A DNA stretch of 64,000 bases, from assembly GCF_028368935.1 (NCBI RefSeq), contig NZ_JAQNDK010000001.1, positions 2,356,001 through 2,420,000 on the forward strand, read 5' to 3'. This document shows positions 1 through 10,020 of this stretch, piece after piece. This stretch comes from Sorangium aterium. GTDB lineage: Bacteria; Myxococcota_A; Polyangia; Polyangiales; Polyangiaceae. The notes beneath the pieces were generated by a model. It saw only the letters and a list, made by a program, of their open reading frames with translations. It was not told the DNA's origin and did not search any database. The position numbers and the translations under genes are program-made. Each line of letters opens with the position of its first letter. Position 1 is the first letter of the stretch.

Positions 1-446
1 ATCCTGCCGCAGTTGAACCCCCACGCCGGGAAGTTGATGAGCAGGGCGCACGCGATCTCTGCCGCCGAGGCGTTGGCCGCCGCCCAGGCCATCTGGACGG
101 CGTACGCGAACCCCTCCGCGGTGACCTCGTACCGATCCAGGTCGTCCTTCGTCATGCCGAGCTTCCGGCCCATGGCGGCGATCCCGTCCGGCGCCACGAG
201 CTCGCCCTGGAGGACGCCGCTCCAGAAATCGCGCCAGGGCGTGTCCCCGAAGCGCTGGAGCATCATCGCCATCGAGCGCAGGTCGCTGAGCACCACGTGG
301 TGCTGGTGGCCCGGGAAGGCCCTCAATCCAAGGGCCGTGACCTCTCCCCGTTCGATGGCGTCCGGATAGGGGTGAGCCCTCAGCTGATCGTCGATGCCCC
401 GGAGCTCTTCGTGAATGTCCTTCACCAGCGCGGCCGCGGTCTTCAT
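1..446 (-). CDS. TenA/heme-oxygenase-fold protein (C-terminus beyond window)
   Basis: The frame opens at an ATG (446) behind a strong AGGAGGAGAG site and runs off the left edge, giving about 148 residues. The protein begins MKTAAALVKDIHEEL, has a GHQHH cluster and ends in the visible part with LLINFPAWGFNCG. That wording is typical of TenA/THI-4-like all-helical proteins of the heme-oxygenase superfamily, annotated either as thiaminase-like or as regulators; no reaction can be assigned. It lies 70 bp downstream of the HTTM gene on the same strand and may belong to that operon. Confidence 0.7.
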   Translation of the reverse strand, partial: MKTAAALVKDIHEELRGIDDQLRAHPYPDAIERGEVTALGLRAFPGHQHHVVLSDLRSMAMMLQRFGDTPWRDFWSGVLQGELVAPDGIAAMGRKLGMTKDDLDRYEVTAEGFAYAVQMAWAAANASAAEIACALLINFPAWGFNCGR

Positions 447-516
447 GGATCTCTCCTCCTGATCGGGCGCCATCCTACTACCGCATCGCCGCCGAGATCC
501 CACGACCTGCGGGGCG

Positions 517-1551
517 CTACCCGCCGGCGCGCTGCCCGCTTGCGCCCCCCGGCGCCGCCGCCGCCCGGTGGGCCCACGCGCACGGCGCTGTCCGCGATGC
601 TCCGGTCGAGCTGCTGCCTGCCGACCCTTCATCTGCGCGCACCGCGAACGCAGAGATGGTCAGCACGGTCATGATGGCTCCGAAGGTGCCGAGCCCCATG
701 AAGGCCGCGATGCCGACGTGGAGCGCCACGGTGGCCGCCACCCAGAGCCGCCGGGTGCGCCGCGGCCAGATCATGAGGGGATAGCCGCATTCGATGAGCA
801 GCACCATCCAGCCGGCGCCCACGGCGAGCCATGGATAGCGGGCAAGCCAGGTGAAGTCGCGCTGGCGATACTCGGGCAGGTTGAGCGTCCGCCAGATGGC
901 ATCGCCGTTCCACCACTGCTCACCGAGCGCCTTTCCCAGCCCGCTCGCGAGGTAGACGATGCAGAGGTGGATCTGCACCACGCGCAGGGCGAGCCGCGCC
1001 ATGCTCGTGGGCCCGGCGGGCGCGCGGCCGAGCCGTCGATCGAGCGAGAGCGCCGCTCCCGCCGGCATCCACAGGAGATAGAACAGGAAGATGTTGGCGA
1101 ACTGGTCCACGCCGTAATTCGTGCTGTCCGCCGTCATCATCAGCATCAGGTGGGCGAACCAGGCGCCTGCCGCGGCCACCCTCGTGTACCATCCCGCGAG
1201 CAGCGCGCCGAGCGCGAGCACGTAGAGGGCGCCCACGGCGGCGATGATGGGCGCCTCTCCGATTCCGAGCGCGGCGAGGCGGTCTATCAGCCAGCTGAGC
1301 CGGACAGCCCCCGGCCTCCCGAGCGCGTCGAGGAATGGAGTCTGGAGGATGCCCGATCGCCCATAAAGCTCGAAGAGCGCAGGAGCGACCATCGCCGCCT
1401 GGATGAGAAGAACCGAGGCGAGCCCGATCCGGAGGACGGCGAGCGGCGCCGCCGACGCAGGAGCGAAGGCGAAGCGATCGACGGCCGCGCACGCTCGCGC
1501 GATCCCACGCTCGATCGCGGCCCGGGGAGCAGCCGTCGACCGCGCGTTCAC
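517..1551 (-). CDS. HTTM-domain (SdpB/gamma-carboxylase-like) membrane protein
   Basis: A multi-pass membrane protein of about 344 residues. It has the HTTM layout: hydrophobic helices, an early LRIGLASVLLIQ segment, FLFYLLWMPAGA, and a later WWNGDAIWRTLNLPEY stretch. The HTTM family covers the membrane part of vitamin K-dependent gamma-carboxylase and the SdpB protein of Bacillus toxin maturation. I chose the GTG at 1551 because it overlaps the upstream stop by 4 bp (GTGA); a longer frame starts at 1629 but would overlap by 82 bp. The C-terminal 35 residues are low-complexity. Translational coupling to the preceding gene suggests that the two proteins act together. Confidence 0.8.
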   Translation of the reverse strand: MNARSTAAPRAAIERGIARACAAVDRFAFAPASAAPLAVLRIGLASVLLIQAAMVAPALFELYGRSGILQTPFLDALGRPGAVRLSWLIDRLAALGIGEAPIIAAVGALYVLALGALLAGWYTRVAAAGAWFAHLMLMMTADSTNYGVDQFANIFLFYLLWMPAGAALSLDRRLGRAPAGPTSMARLALRVVQIHLCIVYLASGLGKALGEQWWNGDAIWRTLNLPEYRQRDFTWLARYPWLAVGAGWMVLLIECGYPLMIWPRRTRRLWVAATVALHVGIAAFMGLGTFGAIMTVLTISAFAVRADEGSAGSSSTGASRTAPCAWAHRAAAAPGGASGQRAGG

Positions 1552-2108
1552 GGCGCGCTCCCGCCGCTCTGCTGCGCGCGCGCGAGCTTCGCGCGATGAA
1601 CGAATTTCGCTCGATAATTCAGCTTCCATCCCGTGGGCTTGCCGTCGCGGTACTCCGCCATCGTGGGGAGCTCGAACGTGTCGAGTCGTACGACGACGCT
1701 GTCGGCGTCTGGGTGCCTGGCGAGCACCTTGCCGGCCCAGGAAGCCACGAGCGAGCGCCTCACCATCGGATCGTCCTCCAGCGAGAACATCCCGATGATG
1801 TTCCTGACCCGGATATCCGCTTCACGGCTCACCCCCGTCTCCAGGACGTCGGTGGCTTTGCTCCCGTTCGCGCCGTTCACCTGAAAGCTCGCGGAGAGCG
1901 TCGTCCCGACCCCTGGAGCGAAGAACGAGTACCCGCTGTCCGCTCCGGAGAGCAGGCCATAAACCTGCACCGCCCGGCGCGCCCATCCCCCGTCTCCCAC
2001 GCTGACGTGCAGAGCGCCCAGGCAGACCACCGCGAGGTGCGCCGCCGCTGCGGCGAGCAGAAGGACGGCCCGCCTTCGGCCCGTGGCTGTTCCGTTCATG
2101 CGACTCAC
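1548..2108 (-). CDS. SdpA-like/DUF5819-like partner of HTTM protein
   Basis: 186 residues with one N-terminal membrane anchor (AVLLLAAAAAHLAVVCLGAL) followed by an extracytoplasmic domain. The motif YGLLSGADSGYSFFAPGVG resembles the FFAP-type motif of short proteins encoded beside HTTM/SdpB genes. The family name is from memory. The stop overlaps the GTG of the HTTM gene, so the two are co-translated. Function is inferred only from the pairing: SdpA and SdpB are both needed to mature the SdpC toxin in Bacillus. Confidence 0.6.
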   Translation of the reverse strand: MSRMNGTATGRRRAVLLLAAAAAHLAVVCLGALHVSVGDGGWARRAVQVYGLLSGADSGYSFFAPGVGTTLSASFQVNGANGSKATDVLETGVSREADIRVRNIIGMFSLEDDPMVRRSLVASWAGKVLARHPDADSVVVRLDTFELPTMAEYRDGKPTGWKLNYRAKFVHRAKLARAQQSGGSAP

Positions 2109-2225
2109 CTCCAGGGTGCCACGACGCCGGCACCTCTCCCGACAGGACGATCCGCGTTGCCGGCAAGGCGGCGCTGGGGCCGAGCGTCGACTCGACCTGC
2201 AAGCGGCGCCATGGGCCGTCAGGGA

Positions 2226-2528
2226 TCAGCGCTGACCAGCCGTCAGGCTCACGACCGGAGCCGGGAGCCCTGCCCGCGAAACGTCGCCCCTGACCCCCCA
2301 AGGGCCGTGATGGCCGTGATGGCCGTGATGGCCGTGAGCCCCGTGGAGGCCGTGATGCCCGTGGTGGCCCTGACGATCGCTGGCGCTCGCGTCCGCCGAG
2401 CCCGACGCGCTCGTCTCCTCGACGAGCGCGAGGTCCTGAATCGGTATCGTGCTGGCCGCACGAGCGAGCGGAGCGACAACGACGACCGCGGTCGCCACGA
2501 GAGCGCCGGTCAACCTCGACTGTTTCAT
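2226..2528 (-). CDS. Secreted His/Gly-rich small protein
   Basis: About 100 residues. The start at 2528 follows AGGA and gives a clear signal peptide (MKQSRLTGALVATAVVVVAPLARA). The mature part carries a run of HHG/HG units with 12 histidines in about 22 residues, encoded over 2300-2370, then PWGVRGD. A longer frame extends upstream to 2708 but would bury the signal peptide. It lies 117 bp upstream of the SdpA-like gene on the same strand. It could be a metal-binding exported peptide or the precursor acted on by the SdpA/HTTM pair; both are inference. Confidence 0.6.
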   Translation of the reverse strand: MKQSRLTGALVATAVVVVAPLARAASTIPIQDLALVEETSASGSADASASDRQGHHGHHGLHGAHGHHGHHGHHGPWGVRGDVSRAGLPAPVVSLTAGQR

Positions 2529-2802
2529 TTTCGATTCCTGTCCTTCCATCCGGGCACGCTGACTTACGTGCCGGGTGATGGTGCGCCCGACGCCAAGAGG
2601 GGCAAGCGCACAGCCAGGGACGGCCCGGCGCCGTCCAAGGAGGGGCTTTGGACGCGGCGAGTGTGCCGGCGATTCCTGGCCTCCTGTGAAGGGGACGAGG
2701 GGCCTCATGCGCTGGGCAAGCCCGAGGAGCTCCTCCTTCTCGTGCTCGTGCGGCAGCAGCGCTACCGCCTCATCGCCGCCACGATCTCACCGCCTCGGGG
2801 CG

Positions 2803-3345
2803 CTACCCGCCGTCGCGCTCCCCGGCGTGTGCCCCCCGCACCCGCGCGATGATCGCGCCGGCGACCTCCTCGGCCGGCCAGCCCTTGGCGAGCCAGCGCT
2901 GCGGGATGCTGTGGGCGCGATCGTCCTCGCGGATCACCAGCGTGATCGGTTTGGCCGGGGGCTGCAGCTCCACCGACTCGACGCGATCGAGGGGCACGGT
3001 GACCTCCCGCGCGCCACGGAGCGGATGCATCGACGGCAAGGTGATCGATCGAGGGCCAAGGACGATCCGGAACTCTTTGAGCGCCGCAAACCGCGCAGCG
3101 CCGGCGACGCCGAGCGCGCAGAAGGCCCCTGACAGGATCGCCAGCACCCAGTAGAAGACCTCGGCGCCTCCGGGCTCGAAATGGATGATCCCGTTCAGGA
3201 TCAGGCCGCGATCGTTCGTCTGGGCCCGGTGGGCGAGGACCGCCGCGCAGACTGCAAAGAAGAGGGCGCTCAGGAGGAGCTCCGGGTAGGGACGGCGGAG
3301 CGGGATCTCGAGAGCGTCGTCCGCAGCGTGTTCGCTCGCCTTCAT
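2803..3345 (-). CDS. Two-helix membrane protein with PH-like domain
   Basis: 180 residues. Two hydrophobic segments (near 24-42 and 65-88) are followed by a soluble region with FRIVLGPRSITLP, REVTVPLDRVESVELQ and ITLVIRE. This strand pattern is typical of bacterial PH-like membrane-associated domains. Its ATG overlaps the stop of the preceding gene by 4 bp, so the two form one unit. Function unknown. Confidence 0.6.
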   Translation of the reverse strand: MKASEHAADDALEIPLRRPYPELLLSALFFAVCAAVLAHRAQTNDRGLILNGIIHFEPGGAEVFYWVLAILSGAFCALGVAGAARFAALKEFRIVLGPRSITLPSMHPLRGAREVTVPLDRVESVELQPPAKPITLVIREDDRAHSIPQRWLAKGWPAEEVAGAIIARVRGAHAGERDGG

Positions 3346-4037
3346 CGATAATCCCCTCCGCTGGCGGCAGCCGCCTCGTGCAGCCGCACGGCCAGGACCT
3401 CTGCGTCGATCGCCGCCTGGTGCTCGGTCAAGAGGAAGGTGTCGCCGTCCCGGTGGGCGGCGACCCAGGGGAGCGCGCGCGCGTCGCCGATCACCTTGTC
3501 CCGGCTGCCGACGAGGACGAAGACGCCCCGCCCTTCGAGGCCGGCGCCGAGGCTCACGCCGCGGATCTGCGCGGCGGGGATGGTGACCGGAGCGCCGTTG
3601 GCGATGAGACGAACGGCGTCGGCCGAGATCGACTCCAGGCGGACGGATTGACCGTGACGCGGATCGCGGAAGACGGCGATGTCACGCCGGAGCGCGAGGG
3701 CGACGCCGGTCGCGCCGGCGCCATAAAGAAGCCAGGCGAACCAGGCGAGCGACGGCTTGAGCGCGGGCAGCGCGGCGCCCCACAGCGCGCCGGCCGCGAT
3801 GAGCGCGGCGGCCACGATGCAGAGGCCCACGCCGGCGCGGATGCGCCGGATCCTGCCGAGCTCCTCGATCGACGTCCCCAGCGCCATGAGCGCCAGCGCG
3901 GCGACGCCCAGCCCCGCCGGAGACGCGAGGAAGGGAAGCACGCCCTTCGGGCCGGGCGGCGCCATGCACGCGAGCGCCGCACAGCAGAGCCCGATGCACA
4001 TCGCGCGCGCCTGGAAGCTGACCGGTGGGCGGAGCAC
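3342..4037 (-). CDS. Membrane protein of unknown function
   Basis: 231 residues with about four hydrophobic segments in the first 120, then a soluble domain containing SVRLESISADAVRLIANGAPVTIP and IRGVSLGAGLEGRGVFVLVG. This C-terminal part resembles the PH-like region of the downstream partner, so the pair may be distant duplicates. They share a 4-bp start/stop overlap. A plausible upstream start cannot be excluded because the ATG at 4037 lacks a strong ribosome site. Confidence 0.55.
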   Translation of the reverse strand: MLRPPVSFQARAMCIGLCCAALACMAPPGPKGVLPFLASPAGLGVAALALMALGTSIEELGRIRRIRAGVGLCIVAAALIAAGALWGAALPALKPSLAWFAWLLYGAGATGVALALRRDIAVFRDPRHGQSVRLESISADAVRLIANGAPVTIPAAQIRGVSLGAGLEGRGVFVLVGSRDKVIGDARALPWVAAHRDGDTFLLTEHQAAIDAEVLAVRLHEAAAASGGDYR

Positions 4038-4142
4038 GTGAGAGAATCATGACATCGCGGCGACTCCGGGCTGTCAATGCCCCGCAGCCACCTCCGCCTC
4101 TCCTCGTGTCGCTCGCCGATATCGGCCGCTCCCGAGCCGCGC

Positions 4143-4466
4143 TCAGGTCCTCTCCGGAGCGCGCTCCGTCGCGCGGTCGTCGAAGAAGCGGGCGTTGATC
4201 TCCCGGTAACGCTGCCACTCGGCCGGCAGCTCGTCTTCATCGAAGATGGCGCCCACCGGGCACTCGTTCTCGCAGGCGCCGCAGCAGATGCACGACTCGG
4301 GATCGATGTAGAGCTGGAGGCCGGCGAGGCGTGTCTTCCGCTCTGCCTCGGGAATGCGCGAGATCTCGTCCGCCGCGAGCGGGCCGTGGATGCAGTCCAC
4401 GGGGCAGACGGGGACACAGGCGGTATCACACGTGGCGACGCAGGGCTCGGCGATGACGTAGGCCAT
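4143..4466 (-). CDS. Dicluster [4Fe-4S] ferredoxin
   Basis: 107 residues. The N-terminal CDTACVPVCPVDCIHG and the later CICCGACENECPVGAIF supply cysteines for two iron-sulfur clusters; the first motif has the extra residues common in long dicluster ferredoxins. The ATG at 4466 is preceded by AAGGAA and starts directly at MAYVIAEPC, the usual start of this family; a frame upstream to 4613 is rejected. It acts as a low-potential electron carrier in the cytoplasm. It is divergent from a sigma-54 activator 180 bp away, which may control it. Confidence 0.9.
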   Translation of the reverse strand: MAYVIAEPCVATCDTACVPVCPVDCIHGPLAADEISRIPEAERKTRLAGLQLYIDPESCICCGACENECPVGAIFDEDELPAEWQRYREINARFFDDRATERAPERT

Positions 4467-4645
4467 GAGGGTTCCTTTCCGCGGCGCGGTCCTCCGCGCG
4501 CTCTCCTCTCCCCCCTTCGGCAGGGAGCAGGGAGCGTGCCCGCGGCCCGAGCGGCTTTTCCCGGGCTTTCGCCGGCCTTGTGCGGTCCAGACAACGCTCC
4601 TACGGTGCCGCACGACGCCATTTCGTCGGCCTCGCTCCGCGCACG

Positions 4646-6013
<1,368 letters not shown>

Positions 6014-6069
6014 CGACCGAGAGGCCCGTCAAACCATGCCACCCTACCCGGTGTGGGGGCGTGATCCAC

Positions 6070-6231
6070 ATGACCTCCAGGCGGCTCCGCCGTCGCACCG
6101 ACGGGCCCGGCGGTCGAGAGATTCCCCTGGATCCGGAGCGCCCCAGGATCGTCGTATCAGAGCTGCTGCATCAGTTCGACCCTGACGGTCAGGCCCTGTT
6201 CCTCGTGGAGTTTCACCGCAATACCGGATGA
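6070..6231 (+). CDS. Possible small protein, 53 aa
   Basis: The short frame 56 bp after the activator gene encodes MTSRRLRRRTDGPG... ending IVVSELLHQFDPDGQALFLVEFHRNTG. The second half reads like a folded peptide rather than a random GC-rich frame, but there is no good ribosome site and no recognised family. A GTG at 6061 is an alternative start. Confidence 0.3.
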   Translation: MTSRRLRRRTDGPGGREIPLDPERPRIVVSELLHQFDPDGQALFLVEFHRNTG

Positions 6232-6847
6232 CGCCGATCGTCGCAAAACCGGTTTTCTTCGAGAGTTCGTCGCTTTTCGAGGAGAGTGAACGAATCTGGA
6301 TTCTATCGTCGGACGTACGCGCGCAACGTGGCTGGATCTTGCGCTCTACGAGACAACCAACAGCAGCACGCCAAGGACGCAGCTGGGCGGGCCGGGGAAA
6401 AGCGGACGCGACTTAGAAAAGAGTCTTGACTTTCACCTCCTGTCTGTATGAATATTCTAATCCCCTTTGACGATCCGGACCGTACTCGGCCGGGGGCCGC
6501 AGACGGTTGCAGGATCGTACAGAGGTCGACTCCGGGTGACACTGCCGGGGCTACTTGCTTCTTGCGGCTTCGCGTTCGAGTTGTTCTTGCTTTTTCCGAG
6601 TTGATGCCCGGCCCCGTCACACGGGGTGTTCGCATGTGAGCATCTGTCCGACAAACATCGTGATTGCCAGGCATGTGGTCGGCGCAGGCCCGCGGGCGCA
6701 TCCGTGATCACCGGATCACGAGCACGCTGGCCGGGAATTTTGAACTTTAACCAAGGACTCGGAGGGCTCGCGTCTTCCTCGATGGTTCACAAATCCATTT
6801 CGAGCAGAGGCCGTGACTCCGCCGATCCGATCATGGAGAAATCTTAA
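6232..6847. other. 616-bp leader region upstream of the xylanase gene
   Basis: Less GC-rich than its surroundings and without a convincing gene. TTGACT at 6425 followed by AT-rich TATGAATATTCT (6446-6457) could be a vegetative promoter, though the spacing is not ideal. A promoter plus a long 5' leader for the xylanase gene is the simplest reading. Confidence 0.35.
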
Positions 6848-8044
6848 ATGCGCATCGTTCCCTTACTTGGCTATCTATCCGCTTCGATCGCGTGTGGCCT
6901 GCTGGCGTGCAGCGTCGAGAACATCGTGGACGAGGACATCGAGGCACAGGAGGGCGCGCTGGACAGCGCGGACCGCTCGATGTCGGCGAACGTCGCCGTC
7001 ACCTCGGACTGGGGAAGCGGCTACTGCGCGAACGTGACGGTCAAGAACAACTCCCGCAGCCCGGCGACCACGGGCTGGAACGTCGTCGTCGGGCTCAACG
7101 GCTCGACGAGGAGCAACTCGTGGAACGTGAACGCCACGGATTCGGGCGGCCAGTTCACCGCCACGAACGTGAGCCATAACGGCGCGATCGCCAAGGGCTC
7201 CTCGACGGAGTGGGGGTTCTGCGCGAACGGCAGCGGGCGGCCCACGATCGCCTCGGTCACCGGCTCCGGCGGCAACATCGACGGCTCGAGCGCGTCCTCG
7301 TCGTCGAGCAGCAGCGCGAGCTCGAGCAGCAGCGCGAGCTCCTCGAGCAGCAGCGCGAGCTCGAGCAGCAGCTCGGGCGCGGGAGGCGCCGGCGGCGGCG
7401 GCGGGGCGGGCGGCTCCGGCGGGTCGGGCGGCTCCGGCGGCGGCAGCACGTGCAATTCACCCAACCAGCAGGTCTGCGGTAATCAGACGGGCACCCACTG
7501 CGGCTACACCTTCGAATACTGGAAGGACACCGGGAGCGGATGCCAGACCAACACGGCGAACGGCTTCAACGTCGAATGGAGCAACATCAACAACCTGCTG
7601 GGCCGTAAGGGTCTGAGGCCCGGGTCGAAGAACCAGATCGTGACCTACCAGGCCGACTACCGGCCGAACGGCAACTCGTACCTGGCCGTCTACGGGTGGA
7701 CGAAGAGCCCGCTCGTGGAGTACTACATCGTCGACAGCTGGGGCACCTGGCGTCCGCCGGGCGGCCAGGGATTCATGGGCACCGTCACCAGCGACGGAGG
7801 CACCTATGACATCTATCGGACCCAGCGAGTCAACCAGCCGTCGATCGAAGGCAACTCGACCACCTTCTATCAGTTCTGGAGCGTCCGGCAGCAGAAGCGC
7901 ACGAGCGGAACCATCACCGTCGCCAACCACTTCAACGCGTGGGATCGCCTGGGGATGAAGATGGGGAACCTGTACGAGGTCTCGATGGTCGTGGAGGGCT
8001 ATCAGAGCAGCGGTAGCGCCAACGTGAGCGTGTCGATGAAGTGA
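6848..8044 (+). CDS. CBM2-GH11 endo-1,4-beta-xylanase lipoprotein
   Basis: 398 residues. A lipoprotein signal with LLACS (Cys21) is followed by a family 2 carbohydrate-binding module (about 45-146, with spaced Trp and paired Cys). Next come a Ser-rich then Gly-rich linker (147-200) and a glycoside hydrolase family 11 catalytic domain (about 201-398). GH11 signatures are visible: PLVEYYIVDSWG with nucleophile Glu291, SIEGNSTTFYQFWSVR, and VVEGYQSSG with acid/base Glu383. It cleaves internal beta-1,4 bonds of xylan, probably while anchored to the outer membrane. The codon-repetitive Ser linker could expand or contract. Confidence 0.93.
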   Translation: MRIVPLLGYLSASIACGLLACSVENIVDEDIEAQEGALDSADRSMSANVAVTSDWGSGYCANVTVKNNSRSPATTGWNVVVGLNGSTRSNSWNVNATDSGGQFTATNVSHNGAIAKGSSTEWGFCANGSGRPTIASVTGSGGNIDGSSASSSSSSSASSSSSASSSSSSASSSSSSGAGGAGGGGGAGGSGGSGGSGGGSTCNSPNQQVCGNQTGTHCGYTFEYWKDTGSGCQTNTANGFNVEWSNINNLLGRKGLRPGSKNQIVTYQADYRPNGNSYLAVYGWTKSPLVEYYIVDSWGTWRPPGGQGFMGTVTSDGGTYDIYRTQRVNQPSIEGNSTTFYQFWSVRQQKRTSGTITVANHFNAWDRLGMKMGNLYEVSMVVEGYQSSGSANVSVSMK

Positions 8045-8074
8045 GCGCTCGGCCTTGAGCGTCGCATGATGAAC

Positions 8075-8100
8075 GCGCGCGGGATGTCCATCCCGCGCGC
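8075..8100 (+). terminator. Hairpin after the xylanase gene
   Basis: A perfect 11-bp stem (GCGCGCGGGAT / ATCCCGCGCGC) with a 4-nt loop lies 31 bp past the stop codon. There is no T-run, so it may be a weak terminator or an mRNA-stabilising hairpin. Confidence 0.5.
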
Positions 8101-8687
8101 CACGTGCCCGGACTTCTTCAGCCCCGGGCACGACTCCCCCCACCCATCTGGCAGACACGCGGAGCAGGCTCGAGCGGCTGGCGGCCGCCGTCGCCGATCG
8201 CTCTCGCTCGCACCGCATCGGGCGCGCTCAGCTCGCCTGCCTCGCAGGAGCCCCTTCGCCGCTCCCCGCGACGTCGCAGCTCCGCCATGGCGTCGCCAAC
8301 CATCGGCGGCGCGAGGGGCGTCGCCCGCGCACGCCCGGGTGTTTGCCTCCCCGCGAGGGCCTGCCGCTGGCCGGCGACGCTTTCCCGAGCGCCTCCGGGG
8401 CGAGGTTCGGGTTCCTTCCGGCCATTCTCGCGGGTATGGTCACGCCAGGCGCCCTGGCTGCCCTCGTCGTTGACCACCCGGCACGACGACCGCACCCTCC
8501 GGGTCAGCCAGGCCTCGGAACAGCAGACCATCGCCCGCGCCGAGACCTCGATCCCCGAACGGGGAGCCCTCATGCCGCCGACCCGACCCCCCCAGGTTGA
8601 CCCCACCCTGCACCTCGGCCCCTCGGCTTCGTCAGCCCTCCAGGCGAGCCTCGGGCCCGGCAAGATCACCCGCCACGGGAGCTTCTG
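8101..8687. other. Intergenic, no gene recognised
   Basis: About 590 bp between two lipoprotein genes. Several open frames exist on both strands but are Arg/Pro-rich GC artefacts without ribosome sites. GGGAG just before 8688 is the ribosome site of the next gene. Confidence 0.4.
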
Positions 8688-9440
8688 ATGAGAGAACACG
8701 CAGCAGTCCGGACGACGAAGCCTCTCGCGACGGTCATGGCCGCGGCGCTCGCCGTCGTCTGCTGGAGCGCGGCATGCAACGCGATCTCGGGGGTCGACGA
8801 TCTCGATTTCTCGGGCACCGCGGGCGCGACGGGCGGCGGCGCTGGCGGCAGCGGCGGTGGTACGGCCGGCGGTGACGCGGGCGGCGGCGGCATGGGCGGC
8901 GCCGGTGGCACGGGGGGCACGGGGGGCACGGGCGGCGCCGGCGACACGGGCGGCGCCGGCGGCACGGGCGGCGCCGGCGGCACGGGCGGCGCCGGCGGCA
9001 CGGGCGACGACAACTCTTACGTAATCCCCTGTGGTAGCGGCAACGTGGCAGTCGGTGTCCACGGCCGGAGCGGCGGCTCGATCGATCAAATCGGCCTGAT
9101 CTGCGCGCCGCTCGCCGGCGACGGCACCCTGGGCACCGCCTTCCAGACCGTGACCGCCGGCGGCAACGGCGGCGGACCGGGCAGCGTGATCTGCCCTGCG
9201 AACCAGGTCCTGGTCGGGATCAACATCTGGGTCGACACCCAGGTTTACCGGGTCGAGCTGCTGTGCCAGACGGTCGAAGCATGGAAGATGAGCGATAGCG
9301 TCAATGTCGGCCCCGGCATCGGCAACATGCACAGCACAGGTTACGGGGTCAAATGCCCGATGGGGAGCGCCATCGTTCAGATCATCGGCGAGGCCGACGA
9401 CTATGTGCACTCCATCAATCCAGGTTGTCGCGCGCTGTGA
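8688..9440 (+). CDS. Gly-rich-linker lipoprotein, possible jacalin-like domain
   Basis: 250 residues. The signal peptide ends at a lipobox (SAACN) followed by SGVDDLDFSG, a phrase common in myxobacterial lipoproteins. A Gly/Thr-rich linker of about 70 residues (GGTGGAG units) leads to a C-terminal domain with VAVGVHGRSGGSIDQIGLICAPL. The HGRSG...ID.IG pattern resembles beta-prism (jacalin-like) carbohydrate-binding repeats; this is suggestive only. Four cysteines may form disulfides. A surface role in polysaccharide binding would fit the xylanase next door. Confidence 0.6.
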   Translation: MREHAAVRTTKPLATVMAAALAVVCWSAACNAISGVDDLDFSGTAGATGGGAGGSGGGTAGGDAGGGGMGGAGGTGGTGGTGGAGDTGGAGGTGGAGGTGGAGGTGDDNSYVIPCGSGNVAVGVHGRSGGSIDQIGLICAPLAGDGTLGTAFQTVTAGGNGGGPGSVICPANQVLVGINIWVDTQVYRVELLCQTVEAWKMSDSVNVGPGIGNMHSTGYGVKCPMGSAIVQIIGEADDYVHSINPGCRAL

Positions 9441-10020
9441 CGGACCGCTCTCATTCCGGGGCCGCGGCTCTCGTGAGAACGCCTCGCAGAATCGGAGCGA
9501 GCCAGCGACGGCAGACGCGAGCCGGCCAAGGCGGGCGGCGCCGAGGTGCGCGCCGCCGTGGTCGACGCCTTCGCGGCGGGCGAGGAGGTGCCAGCCGGCT
9601 TCGTCAGCGGCGCCGCGGCGAGCTCCGAGCTAGCGGCCCACGGGCGGCTCGGCGGTGCGGAGGTCGCCGCCGCCCTCCGCCGCGCGCTCGACGAGGTCGT
9701 GCGCCCCGCCGCCGCGGCCTTGCTCGGCGCATCCGCCTTGCCGGGGAGCGCCGCCGTGAGCTCGCCCTCCGCTGCTTGGCCGTCTAGCCCGCCCAGGCGC
9801 CGCGCCATCCGCGCTCGCCGCTCCGCTGAGAAGTTTACTGCCCATCTGGACCCGGAAGAACACCTCCCGAGGTGCGGCGAATTCTGCTAGAGCTGTGAGC
9901 CGCGTCGGGCGCTGGTAGCGCCTCGGCGCAGCGGCAGCTTCTTAGGATCACCGGCAGACGTGCCGCGCTGCGGCAGCGCGCAGCTCCGGCGAACGGGCCT
10001 ATCACCTTTCGGGCATCAAC
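9441..10020. other. Intergenic, possible gene remnant
   Basis: An open frame at 9546-9890 reads VRAAVVDAFAAGEEVPAGF and AAALRRALDEVVRP before decaying into Pro/Ser-rich sequence. It may be a fragment of a broken gene but I recognise no family. Nothing else is visible. Confidence 0.25.

Noticed and set aside
568-1599. Long plus-strand frame opposite the HTTM gene
   Set aside because: Arg/Glu/His-rich translation with no domain; it is the GC-driven shadow of the real gene. Similar long antisense frames over most genes were dropped for the same reason.
7290-7445. Microsatellite-like Ser/Gly codon repeats as an independent element
   Set aside because: They encode the linker between the CBM2 and GH11 domains and keep the frame.
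8860-9010. Gly-rich tandem repeat as PE_PGRS-like protein
   Set aside because: It is a short linker in a lipoprotein; such linkers recur in many genes here.
9546-9890. Protein-coding gene
   Set aside because: No ribosome site or family match, and the second half is low-complexity; kept only as a possible remnant.
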